This document shows positions 31,650 through 40,484 of a stretch of 60,244 bases of DNA, piece by piece. Source of the DNA: a virus. The position numbers were made by a program, and so were the translations under genes. The stretch lies in IMG/VR virus record IMGVR_UViG_3300013103_000002, positions 1 to 60,244 of that record; one strand, 5' to 3'. The notes under the pieces were generated by a model. It made no database searches, was not told the origin of the DNA, and saw nothing but the letters and a program-made list of their open reading frames with translations. The stretch's first letter is position 1. Every line of letters begins with the position of its first letter.

Positions 31650-31662
31650 GTGCTAGGTCGTA
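31650..31662 (-). repeat. 13-bp inverted pair, right copy
   Basis: GTGCTAGGTCGTA, the reverse complement of 25909-25921. It lies at the predicted start site of the 31612 promoter. Confidence 0.7.
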
Positions 31663-31832
31663 TTAGTGTATTGATAAAGACGGGAAAATTTGTTTTTGTT
31701 TTCAAAAAGTTGTAGAGAATCCCTACTAGAAAATTCCAATTAGAGTCAAAAAATTAATTTTTGCAAAAAGTTTTTCAATTTTTCTCAAAATTTCTCAAAA
31801 TTTCTTCACAAAGCTCAATGTCAGTTCAGATA

Positions 31833-31855
31833 GCCTTAAGCCTTAAGCCTTAAGC
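31833..31855. repeat. GCCTTAA heptamer repeat
   Basis: Three head-to-tail copies of GCCTTAA plus GC. The related CCTTAAGCC recurs at 32056-32064. Each join creates CTTAAG, a palindrome. Confidence 0.85.
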
Positions 31856-31899
31856 AGACCAAAATAAACCACGAGTTCTGGAAAGAAAAGAAAAGTGCA

Positions 31900-31935
31900 T
31901 CTCTAAATAAAATATTAAAATATTTTATTCAGAGA
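31900..31935. repeat. Inverted repeat 4
   Basis: A 17-bp stem with one mismatch around a central AA (TCTCTAAATAAAATATT and its complement). It is AT-rich and similar in style to the three repeats at 25.9-26.2 kb. Confidence 0.8.
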
Positions 31936-31939
31936 CTTA

Positions 31940-31978
31940 TAGTAAAATATAGACATTTACATGTCTTATATTTTACTA
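31940..31978. repeat. Inverted repeat 5
   Basis: TAGTAAAATATAGACA pairs with TGTCTTATATTTTACTA through a one-base bulge, with loop TTTACA. It contains the TATAGAC/GTCTTATA words of repeat 3. Confidence 0.8.
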
Positions 31979-32259
31979 AAGGCAAAAGAAAAGAAAGATA
32001 AACAACTAAATAAAACTAAAAATAAAAAAATATATAAATAGCCCTAGCACTATACCCTTAAGCCATTTTTTATTTTACTTTCAATTTTTGTAGGGAGACA
32101 CTTGATTTCTCCTATAAACCATTGAAAAATAAAGTTTCGCTGGAAATTTTTGATTTTGTCAGTTTAAATTTGAAATGTTGGTAAGGCAGAGAAAGCAACG
32201 CTTCCTGTTGTTTGATTTTGTCAAAAATGAAATTTCTCTATTTTTTATTGAAGTTGTTA

Positions 32260-32288
32260 TTGACAAAATGATTTTTGTGTATTATTGT
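32260..32288 (+). promoter_or_regulatory. Rightward promoter of the packaging/structural operon
   Basis: TTGACA (32260-32265), a 17-nt spacer and TATTGT (32283-32288), 20 bp before the SD AAAGGAGG and the ATG at 32309. Confidence 0.8.
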
Positions 32289-32308
32289 TAAGGAAAAAGG
32301 AGGTGGGC

Positions 32309-32659
32309 ATGGAAGAAAAATTGCGGAATAAGTTGATTGACTGGTATTACAAAGAAGGGCTTTCTCCTGGAGAGATTGCGGACAAGATTGGGAGGAGCAG
32401 GTCTGCGGTTTATTTTTTGCTTCGCAAGTATGGTCTTCCATTGAGAGGAGATGAGAAGGGAAGGAAATTGTTATCTCCTGCCTGTCCGAAGTGTGGCTCT
32501 CATGAAGCGATTACGCTAGTGTCTGCGAATGGAGGGAGTGAAATTATCCGCTACCGAATTTGTAGAAAGTGCAAGTATAAGTTCAGAACAAAGGAGGTGA
32601 TAATTGGAAGGGCAGATAGCGATAGTGGAGACATGGTCTCCAGCAAACAGGACTCTTGA
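32309..32659 (+). CDS. HTH and zinc-ribbon protein
   Basis: The 116-aa protein has an N-terminal helix-turn-helix (EGLSPGEIADKIGRSRSAVY) of the resolvase/IS type and a zinc ribbon (CPKCGSHE, then YRICRKCKYKFR). It heads the terminase operon and likely binds DNA or RNA. It might be a transcription regulator or an extra packaging factor; terS is at 22200. Confidence 0.8.
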   Translation: MEEKLRNKLIDWYYKEGLSPGEIADKIGRSRSAVYFLLRKYGLPLRGDEKGRKLLSPACPKCGSHEAITLVSANGGSEIIRYRICRKCKYKFRTKEVIIGRADSDSGDMVSSKQDS

Positions 32660-33059
32660 TATTACAGTGATAGCAGAGACTTTAGATGAGATTGTAGATA
32701 AAATTGGTTTAGTCAAGCATGGAGATGCGAGGATAATAACTTATGATCCCATCCCTTTACACCCCTTATTGGTGCAGTATGTAAAATTGCCTAAAAACGA
32801 AATAGAAGGAGGTTTGAGCGTTTTACAGCCATTAGAAGAATCTTACATTGCGATGGATTTTTGGACTGATGTTTATTACAGGCTTCTATTGGAAAAAAAG
32901 ATTGATAAATCTGTGCCTGAGTTTGTGTATGGGAACATTGTATTGAATTCTTGCAAGAAGTTTGATCCGAATGTTATAATAAGAGTGTTGGAAAGGAATT
33001 TCTTGGCATGGAAGACGAAGGTGAAGGTTTTTCGTTATACTGGAAATCCAGCGGATTGA
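32604..33059 (+). CDS. Hypothetical protein, TTG start
   Basis: The 151-aa frame starts with TTG after AAGGAGGTGATAA, a very strong SD, overlapping the previous gene by 56 bp. It is strand-rich with a helical C-terminus. No family was recognised. Its TGA stop (33057-33059) is the first three bases of an operator palindrome. Confidence 0.75.
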   Translation: MEGQIAIVETWSPANRTLDITVIAETLDEIVDKIGLVKHGDARIITYDPIPLHPLLVQYVKLPKNEIEGGLSVLQPLEESYIAMDFWTDVYYRLLLEKKIDKSVPEFVYGNIVLNSCKKFDPNVIIRVLERNFLAWKTKVKVFRYTGNPAD

Positions 33060-33070
33060 AAACGTTTTCA
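33057..33070. promoter_or_regulatory. Operator palindrome before terL
   Basis: Exact 14-mer with flanks T and C. It supplies the stop codon of the upstream gene and sits 13 bp before the terL ATG. Confidence 0.85.
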
Positions 33071-33083
33071 CTAGAGGAGGGCG

Positions 33084-35966
33084 ATGGAGAGTTTCTCTAT
33101 AAACGAAGTTCCTTATAACTTCAATGATGTTCCTACCATTAAGAAGTTTTATCTTTCAAACAAGAAAATCAGGGCTATTGTAGGACCGTATGGTTGTTTT
33201 CCAGAATATTGTGAGTATTTGAGTTTTTCTGATGGAGAATATCGCTGGAAGAAGATCAAGGATTATCAAGAAGGGGAAAAGATTGCGGTTTATGATTTTG
33301 AGACAAAGGAGCTTCGGTTTGAGAAGCCTTTGGCTTATGTAAAGCTCCCTATGAATGATCTCTGGATTCATATTCGTGGCAGTAGATTTTTTGAAGCGAT
33401 AGTTTCTCCTGAACATGTCTTTCCCTATATTGTGTCTCATTCTGGGAAATATGGAGTGAAGTCCATTACTGAATTGATTAAGTGGGGGATTACGAATGCA
33501 AGGGTGGTTAATACTTTTCGCATTTGTGGGGAGACTTTTGGTTTAGATGAGTGGTTGGTCAGGTTTATAGCGATGCTTTCTGCTGATGGGCATAAGTGTT
33601 CTGATACCAGATGGCAGGTTTCTTTGAGGAGACGGAGGAAGATTGAGAGGTTGGAGTTTTTGTGCAGGAAGGTAGGAGTTCCTTATTCTCGTAAAGTTTA
33701 TGATTCCCGTCCTACTGAAAATGTTTTCATTTTAGATTTATCTTCTCATCCGCAACTTGCGGGGTTGACCAAGAAGTTTCCGAATTATTTTTACAATTTA
33801 TCTTCTGATTTACTTGATGTTTTAGTGGATGAGATTTTGTATTGGGACGGCTCATTTTACAATGGGAATGATAGGAGATATTTTACGACCATTAAGGAGA
33901 ATGCTGAATTTATCCAGTATGCTTCTCATGCAACGGGCAGGCGTGCTTCCGTTCTTAAAGTTTCGTATCCGAAAGATAATTGGAAGGATTGTTATATTGT
34001 TCATATTTCTGGGAAGGGGGTAAAGAAGACCTGTTTTATTGACAAGGATGCTCCTAAAGATAGGTCAATAAGGTATATTTCTCCGAAGGAAGGTGAATTT
34101 AAGTATTGTTTTACCACTTCAACAGGGTTTTTTCTTGTTAGGTTTAATGGAGCTGTTTATATTTCTGGGAATTCGGGCAAGTCATCTGGTTGTGTTATTA
34201 CTATGCTTCGTCATACTTGTGAGCAGATGCCAGATCCGCATGGGATAAGGAGAACTAGATGGGTTGTTGTTAGAAATTGTTATTCTGATGATACAGAGAT
34301 TCTGACAGAGAAGCGGGGCTGGGTATTGTTTAAAGATTTACTTCCTGATGATAAGGTGGCTCAATATAATCCTGCGACTGATAGATTGGAATTTGTAAAG
34401 CCGACTTATTATTATCGCTCCTATTATAGTGGAGATATGATTTGGGTTCATTCCAGTAGAAAGGAGCTTGATCTTCTTGTTACTCCAGATCATAGGCTTT
34501 ATGTTGCTGATTATAAAGATGGAAAGTGTGGGTCTTTTGATTTTAAAATGGCAAAGTTTTGTTATGGGAAGAAAGTTGCTTTTATTGGTTCTGATGGAGA
34601 GTTGATAGTTGCAGATGAATCTGATTGGGATATGGTAGCTTATAGTGGAATGGTTTATTGTGTAGAAGTTCCTACTCATATCATTTTGGTTTGCAGGAAT
34701 GGAAAACCAGTTCTTTGTTCCCAGACTTACAGACAGCTGAAGGACACAACCAAAAAGACAATAGACTACTGGTTGCGGTTTGCAGAATGGAGAGAATCAG
34801 AGTTTAAGTATATTCTCAAGTTCAGGTTGCAGGATAATACGATAGTGGAGTCTGAATGGCTTTTGAGAGCGTTGGACAGACCAGAGCATATTGCGAATTT
34901 ACTTTCTTTAGAGATAACGGGTGCGTGGTTGAATGAAGCAAGGGAGATTCCGAAGGAGATTTTTGATGCGATAGAAGGAAGATTGCGTTATCCTCCTACA
35001 ATAAGAGACAGAGATGGGAAAGTTTTATATGGTCCTACTTGGTTAGGGATTTTGTTAGACACGAACCCTCCTGATGAAGATCATTGGTTTTACAAGTATT
35101 TTGAAGAAAATAGACCAGAGAAAGCGGAGATTTTTCATCAGCCATCTGGTTTATCTCCTGAAGCGGAGAATATCAGGAATCTTCCTCCGAATTATTATCA
35201 GGATCTTTGTGTTGGCAAGGATCAGGATTGGATAGATGTTTATGTGCATGGGAAATATGGTTCTGTAAGGTCGGGCAAGCCTGTATTTTCTCTCTACAAT
35301 GATGAGATTCATTGTGCGAAAGAGCCGTTAGCTCCATTGATGGGATTTCCGTTGATAATTGGAATGGATTTTGGTTTAACTCCTGCTGCTGTGATTTTAC
35401 AGAAGCCTCCACGCAGGTTATTTGTTCTTGATGAAGTTGTAGCTGAAGAACCGATTGATGTAATTGAGTTTATTCGTTATATGCTTCTTCCTTTTATGGA
35501 GGAGAAGGAATTTTATCGGGGCAAGAATTTCATAATTGTGGGAGATCCAGCAGGTAAGGCAAGGTCGCAGGTTGATGGAAGGAGTGTATTTGAAGCGATA
35601 AATCAGTTAGGGTTGCGTGCTTATCCTGCCTATACGAACTCTTTACAAATCAGGTTAAATGCGGTAAATCAATATTTAACAAGATTGGATACTTTTGCTG
35701 GGGAGATGAAGCCAGCGTTTTTATTATCTCCTACTTGCAGGATGCTGAGGCAAGCCTTGAAAGGGAAGTATAGGATGAAAAGGGTAGCGACTGGGACAGA
35801 TATGTATTCTGATGTTCCTGTGAAGGACAAGTGGTCGCATGTTGCGGATGCGTTGCAATATGGAGCTTTAGGGTATAGGAAGCCGACTTTTAATGAAGAA
35901 TTTGATGAGTTTTCTAACATAGAAGGGCGGGGAGGACCAACGCATTTAGGAACAGGTATTTATTAA
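33084..35966 (+). CDS. terL: Terminase large subunit carrying two inteins
   Basis: The 960-aa precursor splices to about 485 aa. The joined extein reads VGPYGSGKSSGCV (Walker A), then RWVVVRNTYRQLKDTT, then SLEITGAWLNEAREIP (Walker B region). The nuclease domain has GMDFGLTPAAVI, FIIVGDPAGKARSQVDG and KWSHVADALQYG. It pumps DNA into the prohead and cuts it. Intein 1 splits the P-loop after GPYG; intein 2 splits RN|T. Both must splice out for activity. SD GAGGAGGG. Confidence 0.93.
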   Translation: MESFSINEVPYNFNDVPTIKKFYLSNKKIRAIVGPYGCFPEYCEYLSFSDGEYRWKKIKDYQEGEKIAVYDFETKELRFEKPLAYVKLPMNDLWIHIRGSRFFEAIVSPEHVFPYIVSHSGKYGVKSITELIKWGITNARVVNTFRICGETFGLDEWLVRFIAMLSADGHKCSDTRWQVSLRRRRKIERLEFLCRKVGVPYSRKVYDSRPTENVFILDLSSHPQLAGLTKKFPNYFYNLSSDLLDVLVDEILYWDGSFYNGNDRRYFTTIKENAEFIQYASHATGRRASVLKVSYPKDNWKDCYIVHISGKGVKKTCFIDKDAPKDRSIRYISPKEGEFKYCFTTSTGFFLVRFNGAVYISGNSGKSSGCVITMLRHTCEQMPDPHGIRRTRWVVVRNCYSDDTEILTEKRGWVLFKDLLPDDKVAQYNPATDRLEFVKPTYYYRSYYSGDMIWVHSSRKELDLLVTPDHRLYVADYKDGKCGSFDFKMAKFCYGKKVAFIGSDGELIVADESDWDMVAYSGMVYCVEVPTHIILVCRNGKPVLCSQTYRQLKDTTKKTIDYWLRFAEWRESEFKYILKFRLQDNTIVESEWLLRALDRPEHIANLLSLEITGAWLNEAREIPKEIFDAIEGRLRYPPTIRDRDGKVLYGPTWLGILLDTNPPDEDHWFYKYFEENRPEKAEIFHQPSGLSPEAENIRNLPPNYYQDLCVGKDQDWIDVYVHGKYGSVRSGKPVFSLYNDEIHCAKEPLAPLMGFPLIIGMDFGLTPAAVILQKPPRRLFVLDEVVAEEPIDVIEFIRYMLLPFMEEKEFYRGKNFIIVGDPAGKARSQVDGRSVFEAINQLGLRAYPAYTNSLQIRLNAVNQYLTRLDTFAGEMKPAFLLSPTCRMLRQALKGKYRMKRVATGTDMYSDVPVKDKWSHVADALQYGALGYRKPTFNEEFDEFSNIEGRGGPTHLGTGIY
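33195..34172 (+). mobile_element. Intein 1 with LAGLIDADG-type homing endonuclease
   Basis: 326 codons from Cys38 (CFPEYCEYLSFSDGEYRW) to GN before SGKSS. Splicing blocks are at both ends; the C-terminal residues are VYISGN with Gly in place of the usual penultimate His, and Ser is the next extein residue. The central region has WLVRFIAMLSADG and VDEILYWDGSF, the two LAGLIDADG-type motifs, so homing may be active. An operator variant (33716) lies inside. Confidence 0.88.
33716..33729. promoter_or_regulatory. Operator variant inside intein 1
   Basis: TGAAAATGTTTTCA translated as TENVFI. Its presence inside a potentially mobile intein suggests the intein has been resident long enough to acquire the genome's signature. 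Confidence 0.65.
34278..34724 (+). other. Intein 2 (mini-intein, no endonuclease)
   Basis: 149 codons from Cys (CYSDDTEILTEKRGW) to SQ before TYRQLKDTT. Block B is LDLLVTPDHRLYV and the C-terminal blocks are YSGMVYCVEVPTHIILV and PVLCSQ. The last residue is Gln rather than Asn, a known but uncommon variant. No LAGLIDADG motif is present. Confidence 0.85.
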
Positions 35967-35973
35967 GGAGTGA

Positions 35974-37980
35974 ATGATGTTGGAGTTTATACCAGTTTCA
36001 GCTCTCCCGCAATCAGAGACAGGTGAGCCTGTTGAAGAAATGCAGGAATTGAAAGTAGATTCTCCTATAACGCAACAGAATTTAGCTGCTTATGTTTTAT
36101 CAAAGTTTGAAGAAGCAAAAAGGGCGAAGCAACCAATTGAAGAAAGGTTAGTTGATTGTTTGGAGCGGTATCAATCAAAGTATTCACAACAGAAGTTAGC
36201 TGAATTAAGGGAGATAAATGCTCCTGAAGTTTATATTCCATTGACTTCAATTAAGTGCAGGGCTTTGACTGCATGGCTTGTGGATATTTTATTTAGCACT
36301 GATGAATTGCCTTATGATATTTCTCCTACTCCTATTCCCGAACTTCCGCTTGAAGTTCAGAATGTAATTTGGGAGAGGGTGAAGGATGCGGTTGCTCCTA
36401 TTGTAGAGCATATTCCTTTTGATGAATTGCGTTCTTTAGTTATGGATGCGAAGACTTTAGCTGAAAGGGAATTGAAGAAGCAGATAGAGAAATATTCTGT
36501 GAAACTTGCGGAAGGGTTTAAGAAAAGATTAGATGATGTTTTGATTGAAGGTGGGTTTCATGAAGCCTTATCCAAATTTTGTGTTGATATTGCGATTTAT
36601 CCCACTGCGATAATCAAAGGTGGGGTGTTGAAGAAAGAGAAAGGGTATGTCAGGACTGCGTATGGGTTAGAACCGCAGGACAAAGAAGTTTATGTTTTCA
36701 AGACAGTTTCTCCTTTCAATATTTATCCATCTCCTTATTCAGTGAATTTTGATGATTATGTGATTGAAGTTTTACAGCTTCTTCCGCAGGATTTGTATGA
36801 TTTAAAAGACCTTCCTGGGTATAATTCTGATGTAATAGAAGATGTTTTGAACAGGTATGAGTCTGGGTATAGGTTTCATCATTTAAATTATAAGTGGGAT
36901 GTGGATAGTTTGGAAGGTAATGAAGGGGCAGTGGAAGCTGATTATCCCTATATTGATGTTTTAGAATTTTGGGGATCTGTTAGAGGCAAGCTACTTCAGG
37001 ACTATGGAATAAATGTGAAAGATCCAGATCGTTATTATGAAGCGACGGTTTGGGTTATAGAGAATCATGTTTTGAAAGCTGTTTTGAATGAAGATCCGTT
37101 AGGAATGAAGCCTTATGCGAAGGCTTCGTTTATCAATGTTCCTTATTCTTTTTGGGGCATTGCCTTACCTGAAGTTCTTGCTCCGATTCAGGATTCTATA
37201 AATGCGATGGCTAGGGCTATTGTAGTGAATGCGGTTCTTTCTTCAGGACCAATTGTTGAAAGGAATATAGATAGGATTTCTCATTCTGATCCAAAGGTAT
37301 TGATGCCCTGGCATATATATGATGTGCATGAATCTGCGATGAACAATGCTCCTGCTTACAGATTTAATTATCCGCAATTGACTGCGGACAGGTTAATAAA
37401 CACAATGATGTTTTATATCAAGTTAGCGGATGATACTTGTGGGATTCCAAGTTATACTCATGGGAGTTTGATGCCGACTGGTTCTGTTGGTCGCACTGCG
37501 ACTGGGTTATCAATGTTTATTAACAATGCGACCAGAGGAATCAAGGCAGTTCTTCGCAATATTGATACTGGGATAATTGAGCCGATAATCAAGCGGATGT
37601 ATTATACTTTAGTAACCAAGTCTAGGTTGACTGATATTCCTGATTTAAAGATAAGGACGAAGGGAACTATTGCTCTTGCTGAAAGGGAGATGGAAGCCAA
37701 CAGGGCGTTGGAGCTTCTCCGAATTATATCCAATCCATTAGATCAGCAGTTAACTGGGCTTGAGGGTCGCAAGTATCTTCTCACTTCCATTGCCAAGTCA
37801 ATTGGTATTGATCCAGACAAGGTATTTGCTCCTACTGATGAGATACAGGAGTTATTGCGTCCTATTATTGAGCAGACGCAGGCACAAATGGCACAAACCA
37901 AGAGTCCTTTGAATTCTGTGCAGAATGAAGCTGTGCAGAAAGGGTTAGATGTATCTCAATTTGTGGAGGAGAATGGATGA
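35974..37980 (+). CDS. Portal protein
   Basis: The 668-aa protein directly follows terL. The N-terminal pattern EERLVDCLERYQSKYSQQK and NAPEVYIPLTSIKCRALTAW is typical of portals of short-tailed phages, as are the long helical C-terminus and the acidic mid-region. It forms the dodecameric ring through which DNA is packaged and ejected. AAGGAG is followed by two adjacent ATGs; the second (35977) has better spacing. Confidence 0.88.
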   Translation: MMLEFIPVSALPQSETGEPVEEMQELKVDSPITQQNLAAYVLSKFEEAKRAKQPIEERLVDCLERYQSKYSQQKLAELREINAPEVYIPLTSIKCRALTAWLVDILFSTDELPYDISPTPIPELPLEVQNVIWERVKDAVAPIVEHIPFDELRSLVMDAKTLAERELKKQIEKYSVKLAEGFKKRLDDVLIEGGFHEALSKFCVDIAIYPTAIIKGGVLKKEKGYVRTAYGLEPQDKEVYVFKTVSPFNIYPSPYSVNFDDYVIEVLQLLPQDLYDLKDLPGYNSDVIEDVLNRYESGYRFHHLNYKWDVDSLEGNEGAVEADYPYIDVLEFWGSVRGKLLQDYGINVKDPDRYYEATVWVIENHVLKAVLNEDPLGMKPYAKASFINVPYSFWGIALPEVLAPIQDSINAMARAIVVNAVLSSGPIVERNIDRISHSDPKVLMPWHIYDVHESAMNNAPAYRFNYPQLTADRLINTMMFYIKLADDTCGIPSYTHGSLMPTGSVGRTATGLSMFINNATRGIKAVLRNIDTGIIEPIIKRMYYTLVTKSRLTDIPDLKIRTKGTIALAEREMEANRALELLRIISNPLDQQLTGLEGRKYLLTSIAKSIGIDPDKVFAPTDEIQELLRPIIEQTQAQMAQTKSPLNSVQNEAVQKGLDVSQFVEENG

Positions 37981-38204
37981 TTGATTTGAAGCAATTAAGG
38001 AAAGTTATTCGTTCCAATCCTGCTCTTTATCAGAATTTAAGAGAGTATTTTCAGTCCAGATTGCGGGAGAATTTTTTAAAGATGGTATCCTGTGAGGATA
38101 CCACGAGGCTTCATTTTCTTCGTGGTGTAGCTTTTAGTAATCTTCAGGTTATAAATGATCTTTTTGAAGATAAAGAGGAGAAACAGACAGGAGTGAAGTT
38201 ATGA
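37977..38204 (+). CDS. Small hypothetical protein after portal
   Basis: The 75-aa protein overlaps portal by ATGA. It is helical (SNPALYQNLREYFQSRLRE). The position suggests a small head-completion or packaging accessory factor; no motif confirms this. Confidence 0.7.
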   Translation: MIDLKQLRKVIRSNPALYQNLREYFQSRLRENFLKMVSCEDTTRLHFLRGVAFSNLQVINDLFEDKEEKQTGVKL

Positions 38205-38545
38205 TATGGGATTCACTCAATTTTGGTGTTTCTCTTTTAACAACTATTACAGGTATAGCAATTGTATGGGGGAAGATGGTGGAGAGGGTAAAGAGGATTG
38301 AGGATGATGTATTAGGGTTGAAGAAGGTTTTGGGGAGGACAGGGAACGGCTCATCGCTCTATATTACTTCCAGAGAGCATGAGAAGGATATAAATGTTTT
38401 AAGGGAAGACATACAGGAAATAAAGGATATGGTGAGACAATTGCAATTGGATTTACAGGAGCATGCAAGGCAGAATACTGAAGAATTACAGGCAATTCAG
38501 GCAACGATAGGCAAGATGCAGTATTATTTAGATACGCACAAGTGA
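38201..38545 (+). CDS. Membrane-anchored coiled-coil protein, holin candidate
   Basis: The 114-aa protein has one N-terminal transmembrane helix (FGVSLLTTITGIAIVWGK) and a coiled coil to the end. This layout is seen in XhlA-like lysis accessory proteins and some holins. It starts by a 4-bp overlap, and its TGA stop is the start of an operator palindrome. The M15 peptidase at 28690 would be its partner. Confidence 0.5.
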   Translation: MIWDSLNFGVSLLTTITGIAIVWGKMVERVKRIEDDVLGLKKVLGRTGNGSSLYITSREHEKDINVLREDIQEIKDMVRQLQLDLQEHARQNTEELQAIQATIGKMQYYLDTHK

Positions 38546-38556
38546 AAACATTTTCA
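38543..38556. promoter_or_regulatory. Operator variant overlapping a stop codon
   Basis: TGAAAACATTTTCA with flanks G and A. The TGA is the stop of the holin-candidate gene; the next SD begins 5 bp later. Confidence 0.75.
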
Positions 38557-38573
38557 ATCAAAGGAGGGTTCTG

Positions 38574-38855
38574 GTGCTGGTAAAAGTTCCCTTTAATCAA
38601 ATTCAGGTAAACATGGTAGCGTTTGAGGGTGCGGAGGTTATTTTTCCTTATGGAGATAAATGGTTCAGAATGAAGTGGGACGATGTTCCTACGAGGTTCA
38701 AGCAACTGTATGTTCTCAAGTTAAGGCTAGGAGGGGTCAGAGTTCCTGATGCTTTACAACAGCATTTTGTTGATAACATAGATGTGGTTGATTTAAGTAT
38801 AGAATTGGATTTAGACAAAGCTGAAGAAATAGATGAGAGTTATCCTGTGAGGTAG
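38574..38855 (+). CDS. Hypothetical protein, GTG start
   Basis: The 93-aa protein starts with GTG after AAAGGAGGG. It is a compact alpha/beta sequence (VIFPYGDKWFRMKWDDVP) with an acidic tail. It sits between the lysis candidate and a fibre gene; no family was identified. Confidence 0.7.
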   Translation: MLVKVPFNQIQVNMVAFEGAEVIFPYGDKWFRMKWDDVPTRFKQLYVLKLRLGGVRVPDALQQHFVDNIDVVDLSIELDLDKAEEIDESYPVR

Positions 38856-38861
38856 AGATAA

Positions 38862-40484
38862 ATGCCAATTTCCTATGACAGTTCAACCAATACAATATCA
38901 GTGGTTGGCGGAAGCGAAGCAAGTCCCTATTCTTTTGAAGATATTTATCAAGCGGATCAGAATAATGGTTGGGGTGTTGTAAGCAAGCCTACTGGTGATA
39001 GTTATGTTATTGGGTCTAAGTTAGTTATTGGAGATGGTTCAACATGGACTTATTTTGCAGATAAGGAAAAGCTGGTTATATTCACGCCTACTTTAGATTA
39101 TCATGAGGCAATAATTTTAATAAAGAGGCATGCTTATTTTTGGATTGGAGAAGGAGATGAAGATACTCGGACTGGGCATAAAGGGTGTGTATTTGATGTT
39201 AGGGAAGCAGTATTTAACAGCTGGGCTTTTGTAATTTATAATGAGTCTGAAGGAGATATAAGATTATATGGAGTAACGATATTTAACAAGAGGTTTGAAG
39301 GCTATAGGCACAATTTATGGCTTAGAGGTTCTGTTAATAGAGTATGGAGTTGTCAAGTGAAGGGAGGGGGTTCGGGGATATATCCGACTGAGAATTTAGA
39401 TATAAATGAATTTTTGGTTCAAGATTGTGGTCAAGGGTGGATTTATGGTTATAATCCTGTATATCCGATTACCAAGATAAATGTTGAGTATAATAATACT
39501 GGAGTTTATTTTTATGCTGATCAGGTGTATAATCTTAGGAATGCGAGGTTTATGAAGAATAATAGGACAATTCATACAAGTGATTTGAGAGCTTCGGCGA
39601 GGCTAACTGATTGTGAAGCGGATGATTGGAGTATAGACTGGGCAGGAAGTCCAGATTTAGATAAAGCTAAAGTAGAAAGGGCTTATACTTTTAGTGTTAA
39701 GATTACGGACAGGAGTGGTAATCCTATTCAAAATGCTTTAGTAGAGTTATATGACAGAGATGGTAATTTAGTGTTTGCAGAGTTGACTAATGTAGATGGG
39801 GAGATTTCTGAACATTCAATAGTTTCTATAACCTATACTCCGACTGAGACTATTGATAATAATCCTTATACGGTTAAGATAACCAAAGATGGTTATACTT
39901 CTTTGGAAGCTCAAATAACAATAGATAGACCAATGAAAAATCTTATCTGGCAGTTAGATGCTCTTGATTATACTTTAGATGAGATTATGCAGGAGCTTCA
40001 GAGTCATCGTGATGCGGTAGAACCAAAGATAGATGTTTCTATATCTTCCCGCAGTTCTCACACTCCTGCCGATGTCTGGACTTATCCTACAAGAGAGCTA
40101 ACTAACCCAGACAATTACAAAGCTGATATAAGCGACCTAGCTAGAGAAAGCACTGTTCAGGCTATAAAGTCTCAAACGGATAAATTACAATTTAATACGG
40201 ATAGTGATGTGAAGGCGACGCTTGATGGAGAGAGAGTAAGGCTGACTTCGGATATTGAATTATTGTTAAATATCATTTTAGGTCTTGTTCAGCATAATTA
40301 CAGGTTGTTTAATACGACTTATACAGAGATAAAGGGAATGAAGAAGCTGACTTCTGCTACTGTTAAAGTTTATTCTTCAAGGGAAGATTGTGAGAATGAT
40401 GTGAATCCTTTGAAGGTTTATGATTTACAGATAAGTTATGATGAAGATGGTTGTGTAGTTGATTATAGGAGTGTGGAGTCCTGA
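38862..40484 (+). CDS. Tail fibre/spike-like protein with beta-helix and Ig-like domain
   Basis: The 540-aa protein has a repetitive strand-rich region (aa 60-260) like a right-handed beta-helix of spike proteins. Next comes TFSVKITDRSGNPIQNALVE, a carboxypeptidase-regulatory/Ig-like fold, and a helical C-terminus (LDEIMQELQSHRDAVEP). It probably binds or modifies the host surface. The beta-helix is inferred from pattern, and no catalytic residues were identified. Confidence 0.65.
   Translation: MPISYDSSTNTISVVGGSEASPYSFEDIYQADQNNGWGVVSKPTGDSYVIGSKLVIGDGSTWTYFADKEKLVIFTPTLDYHEAIILIKRHAYFWIGEGDEDTRTGHKGCVFDVREAVFNSWAFVIYNESEGDIRLYGVTIFNKRFEGYRHNLWLRGSVNRVWSCQVKGGGSGIYPTENLDINEFLVQDCGQGWIYGYNPVYPITKINVEYNNTGVYFYADQVYNLRNARFMKNNRTIHTSDLRASARLTDCEADDWSIDWAGSPDLDKAKVERAYTFSVKITDRSGNPIQNALVELYDRDGNLVFAELTNVDGEISEHSIVSITYTPTETIDNNPYTVKITKDGYTSLEAQITIDRPMKNLIWQLDALDYTLDEIMQELQSHRDAVEPKIDVSISSRSSHTPADVWTYPTRELTNPDNYKADISDLARESTVQAIKSQTDKLQFNTDSDVKATLDGERVRLTSDIELLLNIILGLVQHNYRLFNTTYTEIKGMKKLTSATVKVYSSREDCENDVNPLKVYDLQISYDEDGCVVDYRSVES

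Larger units (their letters stand above)
31415..32308. other. Non-coding region with promoters, hairpins and short repeats
   Basis: About 890 bp without a gene. It holds A/T-rich repeats near 31440-31600, a rightward promoter (31612-31640), the second copy of the 13-bp inverted sequence (31650-31662), a GCCTTAA triplet repeat (31833-31855), two hairpins (31900-31978) and the late promoter (32260-32288). Confidence 0.75.
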
